A stretch of DNA of 21,521 nucleotides from Bacteroidetes bacterium UBA4408 (GTDB lineage: Bacteria; Bacteroidota; Bacteroidia; UBA4408): contig DGQS01000108.1 in the NCBI GenBank assembly GCA_002389785.1, positions 1 through 21,521 on the forward strand. The letters run 5' to 3'. Shown piece by piece: positions 15,371 to 21,521 of this stretch. Under the pieces are notes generated by a model. That model saw nothing but the letters and a program-made list of their open reading frames with translations. It had not been told where the DNA came from and did no database searches. A program made the position numbers and the translations under genes. The number at the start of each line of letters is the position of its first letter. Positions within the stretch are counted from its first letter, which is position 1.

Positions 15371-16645
15371 TTATTCCACCACCATTTTACCGGTAGCTAC
15401 AATTTTTTTATCACTGTTGATTTGATAAAAATAAATTCCACTGTTAAGCGTGCTTATTGTAAAAGTAAGGCTTGATTTTGCTTCTGCATTCAAAAGCATG
15501 ACTTCATTTCCAAGCATGTCTAATATTTTAACAGTTGTGTTATTTGATGCAGGGAAAGTGAAAGTGGCTTTGTCTTTTATAGGATTAGGTGAAAGTGTTG
15601 TTAAACCTTTTGAGCTTGTTTCGCTAATTCCTACAGTTCCTACCCATAAATTTAGTACGGATGTATCGGCACAAAGACCTTTGCTTTCAATTAAAGTTAC
15701 ACTAGCTGCACCGGCTACACCCCACTGAATGGTGGCACTACTTGTTCCTTGTCCGGCTGTAACTGTACCGTTTGTAACAATCCAATTATAGGTACTACCA
15801 ACATGCGTGCTTACAGCATAGGAGTTACTAGTTCCAGGAGCTACACTTGATGCACCTGAAATAGCACTAGCACTTACTGCTGCATTAAAAGGAACTGAAT
15901 TATCCCAAACACCCCCGGTAATAACACCATTGTTTGCACCATTTACTAAATCAACTGCTGAATTTCCACTACCATCATTCATGCGCCAATAGCCTTTTAG
16001 ACGACTTTGCCCAACAGGTGAAATTTGATCGTTCATGTTGGCAAGCAGTTCAGCACCGGTAAGTGCTCTTTCCCAAATTCGCACTTCGTCGATTAATCCA
16101 TTAAAGTAACGGTATTGGCTAGCTCCCTGATTATCGGCTAATCGGCCAATGCGTGTGATGTATTGTGCATTTTTATCAATAACACCGGCAAAAGCAAATG
16201 ATCCTGATTGAACCCCATTTATGTATACTTTTAGTGTAGCACCATCAAATGTTCCTGCAACGTGTGTCCAAGTATTTAATGGTAAGGATGCGGCTGGAGT
16301 AGCTGCTTCTTTCCAACTGCTCGATACACCGGCAAAAGTTTTTCCGGCAATGTTAAAACTAAGGATTCCATTTCCACCACAGCGCAGTACAAAGCCCCCT
16401 TCGCCGGCACTCCAACCATCTTTACTTACCACAGTGTTTTGCCAAGGATTAATGGCAAATGCAGCTGGCTTAATCCAAGCTTCTACGGTAACAGCCGAAT
16501 CGGGAGCAAGACCAGCGACTGTACCTAAATCCACATAAGTACTAGTGCCGTCGAATTTCAAGGATTTAGTATTCGGAGTACAAGGTTGTGCAATTGCAGC
16601 TAATGAAGCAAAAGCAGCGAGAATAAGTGTAGTTATATTTTTCAT
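15371..16645 (-). CDS. T9SS-exported LamG/concanavalin-A-like protein
   Basis: 424 residues. Signal peptide 1-19 (LAAFASLAAIAQ). A LamG/laminin-G-like jelly-roll domain covers about 25-205: it begins SLKFDGTSTYVDLG, has VTVEAWIKP, WTHVAGTFDGATLKVYINGV and ends GLIDEVRIWERALTGAEL, the canonical landmarks. Then comes a linker with a PKD/Ig-like module (about 255-332, YNWIVTNGTVTAGQG) and a type A T9SS sorting domain (about 345-424: LSPNPIKDKATFTF, VKILDMLGNEVM, LNSGIYFYQI, GKMVVE). LamG domains usually bind glycans or proteins; no enzyme module is present, so a surface binding protein is the best inference. It is transcribed toward the giant T9SS gene (67-bp gap), and their sorting tails are alike, implying one exported pair. 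Confidence 0.9.
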   Translation of the reverse strand: MKNITTLILAAFASLAAIAQPCTPNTKSLKFDGTSTYVDLGTVAGLAPDSAVTVEAWIKPAAFAINPWQNTVVSKDGWSAGEGGFVLRCGGNGILSFNIAGKTFAGVSSSWKEAATPAASLPLNTWTHVAGTFDGATLKVYINGVQSGSFAFAGVIDKNAQYITRIGRLADNQGASQYRYFNGLIDEVRIWERALTGAELLANMNDQISPVGQSRLKGYWRMNDGSGNSAVDLVNGANNGVITGGVWDNSVPFNAAVSASAISGASSVAPGTSNSYAVSTHVGSTYNWIVTNGTVTAGQGTSSATIQWGVAGAASVTLIESKGLCADTSVLNLWVGTVGISETSSKGLTTLSPNPIKDKATFTFPASNNTTVKILDMLGNEVMLLNAEAKSSLTFTISTLNSGIYFYQINSDKKIVATGKMVVE

Positions 16646-16796
16646 AGCGTTTAATTTGAAAGTTGGGTTAATTTATTTTATTCTTAAAAGTTTCTTATGA
16701 AATTGCTTAAAGCTATTGTTGATCCTATATGATTTAGCTTATCCAAAAATAACAATTTCATCCCAAAAATAAAGCAATAAATTAAAAATCCCTTAG

Positions 16797-16804
16797 TAGC
16801 TTTG
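16797..16804 (+). promoter_or_regulatory. Candidate -7 promoter element for ispD
   Basis: TAGCTTTG followed by CG fits TAnnTTTG. Transcription would begin near 16811, 12 bases before the ATG at 16823 and after the in-frame TTG at 16802, so it decides the start: the TTG lies inside the promoter and cannot be used. Confidence 0.55.
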
Positions 16805-16822
16805 CGAACTCAAGAAATAGGG

Positions 16823-17485
16823 ATGGAAAAATTTGTAGTATTAGTTGCAGGAGGCAGTGGATCGCGCATGCAATCTGCGCTCCCCAAACAATTTATGTTG
16901 TTGGCAAACAAGCCGGTTTTAATGCATTCCATTCAAGCTTTTTATGAGTATGATAAAAACATTCAAATTGTAGTTGTATTACCGCAAGCACAACTGGAGC
17001 AATGGGAAACTATTTGTAAGCAACATAGTTTTCACATTCCACATCAAACCATTCAAGGTGGCGCTACCCGATTTCATTCGGTGCAACAAGGTTTAAGTTT
17101 GGTGAGTGCAGGAAGTTTGGTTGCCGTGCACGATGGTGTGCGTCCCTTGGTAAGCCGAGAAACCATTTCAGCAGTTTTTTCTGAGACCGAAAAAAATGGA
17201 AATGCTGTACCTTGCATTCCTCTGAATGATTCAATTAGAGAACTAAATAAAGACTCGAACCGCGCTTTGTTTCGCGAAAATTATCGCTTGGTACAAACAC
17301 CCCAATGCTTTCAAAGCAATATCCTAAAAAAGGCATTTTTACAGGCTTATCAAGAAAGTTTTACAGATTGTGCTTCGGTTGCTGAAGCAGACGGAAATAA
17401 AATAAACCTGGTTGCAGGTAATATCGAAAACATTAAACTTACTACACCTGAAGATTTTATCATAGCAAGTGCCTACTTGCACTAG
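16823..17485 (+). CDS. ispD: 2-C-methyl-D-erythritol 4-phosphate cytidylyltransferase
   Basis: 220 residues; the enzyme transfers CMP from CTP to MEP, the third step of the MEP isoprenoid pathway, in the cytoplasm. Hallmarks: the nucleotide-binding VLVAGGSGSRMQSALPKQF (about 6-24, with Arg15 and Lys22), VHDGVRPLVS, VPCIPLNDSIREL, RLVQTPQCF and, near the C-terminus, TDCASVAEADG then NIKLTTPEDF. The length matches the family. ATG at 16823 is chosen over the TTG at 16802 because the promoter element covers the latter and the homologous N-terminus begins here. There is a GGG next to the ATG, but no convincing Shine-Dalgarno. The stop codon overlaps the stop of convergent phoU by 3 bases (shared CTAG). 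No other MEP gene is in the window. Confidence 0.95.
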   Translation: MEKFVVLVAGGSGSRMQSALPKQFMLLANKPVLMHSIQAFYEYDKNIQIVVVLPQAQLEQWETICKQHSFHIPHQTIQGGATRFHSVQQGLSLVSAGSLVAVHDGVRPLVSRETISAVFSETEKNGNAVPCIPLNDSIRELNKDSNRALFRENYRLVQTPQCFQSNILKKAFLQAYQESFTDCASVAEADGNKINLVAGNIENIKLTTPEDFIIASAYLH

Positions 17486-18162
17486 TTGGAAGAACCTTTG
17501 TATTTTTCCTCGTTGTGTTTCAGCACTTTTGCTTCCACAAAAAATATGATTTCCTCCGCAATACTTTTACACTGATCGCCGCTACGTTCGAGCTTACGGA
17601 TTATTGTTAGCAAGTCTAAATAGTCTTCAACGTGCTGTGGATCGCCCTTAATTTCCTCAATGATAATAGCTCTCGCTGTTTTATACATGGCATTTAAGGT
17701 TTGATCTCTTTTAAAGATACTTAAGGCAAGTGCTGCATTTTCAGTTTCAAATGAATCAAGCACATCCGCTAATAATTCATTTGCTTCTTCAAACATCAAC
17801 AAGGTTTGAGTGCTTTGTAATAAGGGTGCAAAATCAAATGTTCCGGCCTTTTTTACAAATTTTGCAACGTCGGCAGCTGCATCACCTATGCGTTCAAGAC
17901 TAGTATTAATGCGCAACATAGCTAACACCAATCGTAAATCGCCGGCAACCGGATTGTGTAAGGCAAATATATTTTCGCAGGCCTTATCCATTTTTAATTC
18001 TAGCTCATTTACCTGCTTTTCGGTATTTTGAATCGATTCAATCTTCGACTTATCAAACTCAGCAAGTACCAATAAGGCAGCTTTCATTTGGTGCACTACC
18101 AAACGCCACATTTCTACTAATTCTGTTTTGAGTTGTTGTGTTTCAATATCAATATGATTCAT
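17482..18162 (-). CDS. phoU: Phosphate-signalling complex protein PhoU
   Basis: 226 residues, all alpha, with the two repeated three-helix bundles of PhoU. The metal-binding E/DxxxD-type motifs are both present: ERIGDAAAD at 90-98 in the first bundle and ERSGDQCKSIAEE at 192-204 in the second. PhoU connects the Pst transporter with the PhoR/PhoB kinase system and restrains phosphate uptake when phosphate is plentiful. It is the last gene of the pst operon, 99 bp after pstB; this gap is longer than the others in the operon, so it may have a weak promoter or processing site of its own. Its stop codon overlaps the ispD stop on the other strand. Confidence 0.95.
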   Translation of the reverse strand: MNHIDIETQQLKTELVEMWRLVVHQMKAALLVLAEFDKSKIESIQNTEKQVNELELKMDKACENIFALHNPVAGDLRLVLAMLRINTSLERIGDAAADVAKFVKKAGTFDFAPLLQSTQTLLMFEEANELLADVLDSFETENAALALSIFKRDQTLNAMYKTARAIIIEEIKGDPQHVEDYLDLLTIIRKLERSGDQCKSIAEEIIFFVEAKVLKHNEEKYKGSSN

Positions 18163-18222
18163 TTCGAAGGGGTAGAATTTTTTTTTAAATCAATTTATGT
18201 GGATAGAAAGCTTTACACTTTC

Positions 18223-18234
18223 GTATTTAAATAC
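18223..18234. repeat. 12-bp palindrome in the pstB-phoU gap
   Basis: GTATTTAAATAC is a perfect self-complementary 12-mer in the only sizeable gap of the pst operon. It could be an operator or a site for RNA processing, but AT-rich palindromes occur by chance and no second copy is seen here. Confidence 0.3.
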
Positions 18235-18261
18235 TTGCTAATGCATGAATCCAGCTATTTC

Positions 18262-19014
18262 TTATCCGAATCTTCCGGTAATATAATTTTGCGTTTTTTC
18301 GATTTTAGGATTGGTAAACAATTCTTTGGTTTGACTGTATTCAATTAATTCGCCTAAATAAAAGAAAGCAGTTTTATCGCTAACACGCGCCGCTTGTTGC
18401 ATGTTGTGCGTAACAATAACTATGGTGTATTTCGCTTTCAATTCATACATCAATTCTTCAATTTTAGAAGTAGATATAGGATCTAACGCAGAAGTTGGTT
18501 CGTCCATTAAAATAATCGAAGGCTGAATTGCAAGTGCTCTTGCAATACATAAACGTTGTTGTTGTCCTCCCGATAATTCAAAAGCCGATTTTTTTAATTT
18601 ATCCTTCACTTCATCCCACAAAGCAACTTGCTGTATAGAAGTTTCAACTCGCTCTTGAATAAAGGCTGCATCGTTTATTCCATTTACCCGAAGACCATAA
18701 GCTACATTTTCAAAAATAGATTTAGGAAAAGGATTCGGTTTTTGAAAAATCATACCGGTACTTTTTCTCAAGCTATCTACATTGGTTCCTTTTTGATAAA
18801 TATTTTTACCATCAATTAAAATTTCTCCTTCAATGCGAATATTTTCAATCAAGTCGTTCATACGATTAAACAAGCGCAAGTAAGTCGATTTTCCGCATCC
18901 CGAAGGCCCAATGAGTGCCGTTACAGTATTCGATTCGAGCTGCATCGAAATATTCTTTAACGCATGAGAAGCGCCGTAATACACGTTTGCATTTATTGTT
19001 TCAAGCTTTATCAT
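18262..19014 (-). CDS. pstB: Phosphate ABC transporter ATP-binding protein PstB
   Basis: 250 residues, the expected size. ABC motifs: Walker [10 protein letters not shown] at 36-44, Q-loop at FQKPNPFP (about 90-97, the PstB-specific QKPNPFP), signature LSGGQ at 147-151, Walker B/D-loop [12 protein letters not shown] near 167-178 and switch His203 ([13 protein letters not shown]). It hydrolyses ATP to power phosphate import through PstC/PstA. It starts 4 bp after the pstA stop. Confidence 0.97.
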   Translation of the reverse strand: MIKLETINANVYYGASHALKNISMQLESNTVTALIGPSGCGKSTYLRLFNRMNDLIENIRIEGEILIDGKNIYQKGTNVDSLRKSTGMIFQKPNPFPKSIFENVAYGLRVNGINDAAFIQERVETSIQQVALWDEVKDKLKKSAFELSGGQQQRLCIARALAIQPSIILMDEPTSALDPISTSKIEELMYELKAKYTIVIVTHNMQQAARVSDKTAFFYLGELIEYSQTKELFTNPKIEKTQNYITGRFG

Positions 19015-19018
19015 CCTA

Positions 19019-19900
19019 CTACATTTTTACTTTGTTGCTAAAATATTTTCGCAAAGCATTTGCGAGCAAATTAGTAAACAATACAATTACTACAAGCACC
19101 AAAGCTGTTCCATAAGCCATTGGGCGCGACTCCGAAATATTTGTACCACTGGTTGCCAACACATATAAATGATAAGGCAAGGCCATAGCCTGATCGAAAA
19201 TGCTATGCGGTAATCGTGGCAAAAAGTAAGCGGCTACCGTAAATAAAATCGGAGCTGTTTCTCCCGATACTCTTCCAATTGATAAAATCATTCCCGTAAT
19301 AATTTTTGGAAATGCAATTGGTAAAACTACATTTTTTGTTGTTTGCCACTTACTTGCACCTAATCCAATACTTGCCTGACGAAAAGTATCGTCAACCGAT
19401 TTTAGTGCTTCTTCGGTTGTGCGAATAATAATAGGCAATATCAGTAGACCCAAGGTAAACGAACCAGCTATTATTGAATCTCCAAATCCTAATTTGTTTA
19501 CAAATAGTGCCATTCCAAATAATCCAAAAACAATGGAAGGAACTCCGGCAAGATTATTTGTCATTTGCTTAATAATTTTTTTTGCGGTGCCATGTTTTAC
19601 ATATTCGTTCATGTAAATTGCAGCCATAATTCCTATCGGGAAAGCAACAATAATGCTTCCTGTTACTAAGTAAAAACTTCCTAAAATAGCCGGAAATATT
19701 CCACCTTTCGTCATCCCCTCTTCGGGCATTGAAGTGAGAAAATCCCAACTGATAACTGAAATTCCTTTTACAATAATAAAAGTTAAAATACTGATAAGTA
19801 TAGCAACAATCGAATATCCGATAGTACCGAGAATTATAAAGGCAATGCGTTGTCTCCTTTTTTTAAGCTTCTCTAATTTATTTTCGTCAGGTAGCTTCAT
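19019..19900 (-). CDS. pstA: Phosphate ABC transporter permease PstA
   Basis: 293 residues with about six membrane helices; a basic cytoplasmic N-terminus (KLKKRRQR) precedes helix 1 at about 18-45. The periplasmic [23 protein letters not shown] segment (near 54-76) and the cytoplasmic coupling EAA loop, ending [13 protein letters not shown] near 175-187, are typical of PstA. It pairs with PstC to form the transmembrane channel. Its ATG directly follows the pstC TAA with no spacer, so translation is tightly coupled. Confidence 0.96.
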   Translation of the reverse strand: MKLPDENKLEKLKKRRQRIAFIILGTIGYSIVAILISILTFIIVKGISVISWDFLTSMPEEGMTKGGIFPAILGSFYLVTGSIIVAFPIGIMAAIYMNEYVKHGTAKKIIKQMTNNLAGVPSIVFGLFGMALFVNKLGFGDSIIAGSFTLGLLILPIIIRTTEEALKSVDDTFRQASIGLGASKWQTTKNVVLPIAFPKIITGMILSIGRVSGETAPILFTVAAYFLPRLPHSIFDQAMALPYHLYVLATSGTNISESRPMAYGTALVLVVIVLFTNLLANALRKYFSNKVKM

Positions 19901-21109
19901 TTAACTGTTTTGATATTTTTTGCGACTCGAAATAAATTCAACTATCAAATTAATGATTAAGGTGATTACAAACAATATACATCCGAGTGCAAACAAAGCT
20001 TTATAATGTAAGCCACCGGCAGGAGCTTCACCAAGTTCGGCTGCAATTGTTGCCGGAATGGTTCGAACAGGTTCAAGTAAACTATGCGGTATTATTGCTG
20101 CGTTTCCGGTAACCATTAACACGGCCATTGTTTCGCCAATGGCGCGACCAATACCTAAAATAGCAGCTGCAGTTATACCTGAAATCGAATAAGGAATTAC
20201 GATTTTATAAATGGTTTGCCATTTACTTGCTCCAAGTGCCAAACTAGCTTCCTTCATCGCACGTGGTGTAGTATTCATAGCATCTTCAGAAATGGTGATG
20301 ATGGTGGGTAAGGCCATAATTCCAAGAATAATACTTCCTGCCAAACCCGTTTCGCCAACCGGCAAATTAAATAGTTGTTGAATTAAAGGAACGATTACTA
20401 CCAATCCAAAAAAACCATAAACCACCGAAGGTATTCCTGCTAAAAGTTCGATGAGGGGTTTTAAAATGGAACGTACTTTTTTGTTTGCAATTTCACTGAG
20501 GTAAACTGCGCTTGCCAAACCAAGTGGTAAAGCAAGTAAGATAGCACCCAAACTTACCCAGAGCGTTCCTAATAACAATGGTGCTATACCTAATTGTGCT
20601 GCTGGATGAGCCGTTGGAAACCATTCTTTACCAGCAAAAACTTCTTTCATGGTAATTGGATCAAACTCAATTTTCTTTCCCTTGAAATCTTTTGTCCAAT
20701 ACTTGTCGGGGAAAAAAGAAATGATGCCCGATATACTATCGTTTAGCTTACTGATACATTCCGGAAGGTGTTCAAAATTTTCACCAATTTGCTCGTCGCT
20801 GTAATAGTTTGAAATATCTTCCAAACGAAACAAAATAATTGAATCATTGCTTCCTCCAAGTTCTTTCCAATTGACAATTTTTTGATCAAAAATATTTTTC
20901 AATTGTTCACCCGATAAAACGCTTACTTGATTGTTTTTATTTACAGCGATTACATTTCCTTCTTCAATTGCCGAATGCGAAAAAAGTCCAAGTCCCTCTT
21001 TAAATAAAAAAAGAACTATTAATACTACCGTTAAGCTAGTTATGGAACTGCTTATTAATAATAAACCTTCAATGAATCGCTCCGAAAACTTTTTAGAAGA
21101 TGATTGCAA
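19901..21109 (-). CDS. pstC: Phosphate ABC transporter permease PstC, with PstS-like periplasmic insert
   Basis: 402 residues against roughly 300 for classical PstC. TM1 is at about 15-42. The long first periplasmic loop (about 45-150) is unusual: NVIAVNKNNQVSVLSGEQLK, then NIFDQKIVNWKELGG and SGIISFFPDKYW resemble PBP segments of PstS. After it, FAGKEWFPT (about 148-156) and GIAPLLLGTLWVSLGA restore the usual PstC pattern, with the EAA-loop region [14 protein letters not shown] near 296-309 and later helices. The frame has no ATG near the start: it opens with TTG at 21109, 43 bp after pstS. This start gives a short N-terminus (about 10 residues before the FIEGLLL helix), as in relatives. Confidence 0.92.
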   Translation of the reverse strand: MQSSSKKFSERFIEGLLLISSSITSLTVVLIVLFLFKEGLGLFSHSAIEEGNVIAVNKNNQVSVLSGEQLKNIFDQKIVNWKELGGSNDSIILFRLEDISNYYSDEQIGENFEHLPECISKLNDSISGIISFFPDKYWTKDFKGKKIEFDPITMKEVFAGKEWFPTAHPAAQLGIAPLLLGTLWVSLGAILLALPLGLASAVYLSEIANKKVRSILKPLIELLAGIPSVVYGFFGLVVIVPLIQQLFNLPVGETGLAGSIILGIMALPTIITISEDAMNTTPRAMKEASLALGASKWQTIYKIVIPYSISGITAAAILGIGRAIGETMAVLMVTGNAAIIPHSLLEPVRTIPATIAAELGEAPAGGLHYKALFALGCILFVITLIINLIVEFISSRKKYQNS

Positions 21110-21152
21110 GTGGTATTTCTGATTTACTGGTGAATTAAATTTAGCTGCTTGG

Positions 21153-21521
21153 TTATTTTGTCAATGGAATGTAACCAACCTTTTCAACTACTCCTTGCCC
21201 TTCAGCTGATAAACAAAAATCAACAAATGGTTTTACAATTCTTTCTGAGCTTGTTAAGTAGTAATAATACAAAGGGCGAATAATTGGATAGCTCTTATCT
21301 TTAGCAGTTGTCATACTTGGTGCAATAAATGTTTTTCCTTTATTGAACGATACTTTTAATGCTTTTACTTCTTTTTCAACATAAGCATAACCAATATAAC
21401 CAATAGCTCCTTTAGTTTGACTAATTGATTGCACTATACTTCCGGTTGCCGGCATACTTAATACTGAGCTCGCATAATTTTTATTATTAAGTACATGTTC
21501 TTTAAAAAATTCGTAAGTACC
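21153..21521 (-). CDS. pstS: Phosphate-binding protein PstS, C-terminal part (cut by window edge)
   Basis: The last 122 residues of a periplasmic (in this phylum usually lipid-anchored) phosphate-binding protein; the start lies outside the window. The segment opens GTYEFFKEHVL, the end of the SGT-type phosphate-contacting stretch of PstS, followed by MPATGSIVQSISQTKGAIGY (near 23-42 of the visible part), and ends with FVDFCLSAEGQGVVEKVGYI, the typical last helix. It captures phosphate and delivers it to PstC/PstA. It is the first visible gene of the operon; the frame is open from 21521 to the TAA at 21153. Confidence 0.94.
   Translation of the reverse strand, partial: GTYEFFKEHVLNNKNYASSVLSMPATGSIVQSISQTKGAIGYIGYAYVEKEVKALKVSFNKGKTFIAPSMTTAKDKSYPIIRPLYYYYLTSSERIVKPFVDFCLSAEGQGVVEKVGYIPLTK

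Noticed and set aside
16711..16725. Second sigma-54-like GG-N10-GC upstream of the LamG gene (minus strand)
   Set aside because: Only GG and GC match; TTGC is TAGC and the TGGCAC half is lost. Such matches are expected by chance in AT-rich DNA, and no paired activator sites are seen.

Overview
The window looks like a chromosomal piece of a Bacteroidota (Bacteroidetes) bacterium. Two large secreted proteins end in a type IX secretion (T9SS) type A sorting domain. Several genes have a TAnnTTTG promoter element a short way upstream, and Shine-Dalgarno sequences are largely absent. Base composition is AT-rich. The homologues I recognise (a DUF4382-like lipoprotein, S23/four-helix-bundle protein, RAYT transposase remnant) are also typical of that phylum. 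The genus cannot be told from the sequence. All genes are on the minus strand except lepA and ispD.

Bases 1-4832: a signalling island. A membrane hybrid histidine kinase (HisKA-HATPase-REC-HPt) overlaps by 4 bp the gene for an NtrC-type, sigma-54-dependent response regulator. Downstream, after 167 bp, lie a small outer-membrane beta-barrel gene and a DUF4382-like lipoprotein gene cut by the window edge. The 167-bp gap carries a GG-N10-GC sigma-54-type promoter (886-902) and, upstream of it, two similar 15-bp sites 20 bp apart (956-970, 976-990), about where an NtrC-family activator would bind. I infer a complete circuit: envelope signal, phosphorelay, sigma-54 activator, envelope proteins.

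Bases 4833-5856: a mobile-element scar. It holds a REP-like hairpin, the C-terminal half of a RAYT (Y1/IS200-like REP-associated transposase), and a gene for a 114-aa four-helix-bundle protein of the 23S rRNA intervening-sequence (S23/IVP) family. That gene sits between two same-orientation copies of an 80-90 bp hairpin-forming repeat built on GAATGA/TCATTC.

Bases 5857-10283: housekeeping. comM (YifB-type AAA+ ATPase) diverges from lepA (EF-4), and lepA converges with a secreted alpha/beta hydrolase of the proline-iminopeptidase type, 2 bp apart.

Bases 10366-16645: two T9SS cargo genes. One encodes a 1645-aa multi-domain protein with YD-like N-terminal repeats and Ig/SprB-like modules that include a large internal duplication. 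The other encodes a 424-aa LamG-domain protein.

Bases 16823-21521: ispD (MEP isoprenoid pathway) converges with, and overlaps by 4 bp, the end of a pstS-pstC-pstA-pstB-phoU phosphate-uptake operon (pstS is cut by the window edge). PstC has a periplasmic insert that resembles part of the phosphate-binding protein PstS.

No tRNA, rRNA or CRISPR array was seen.
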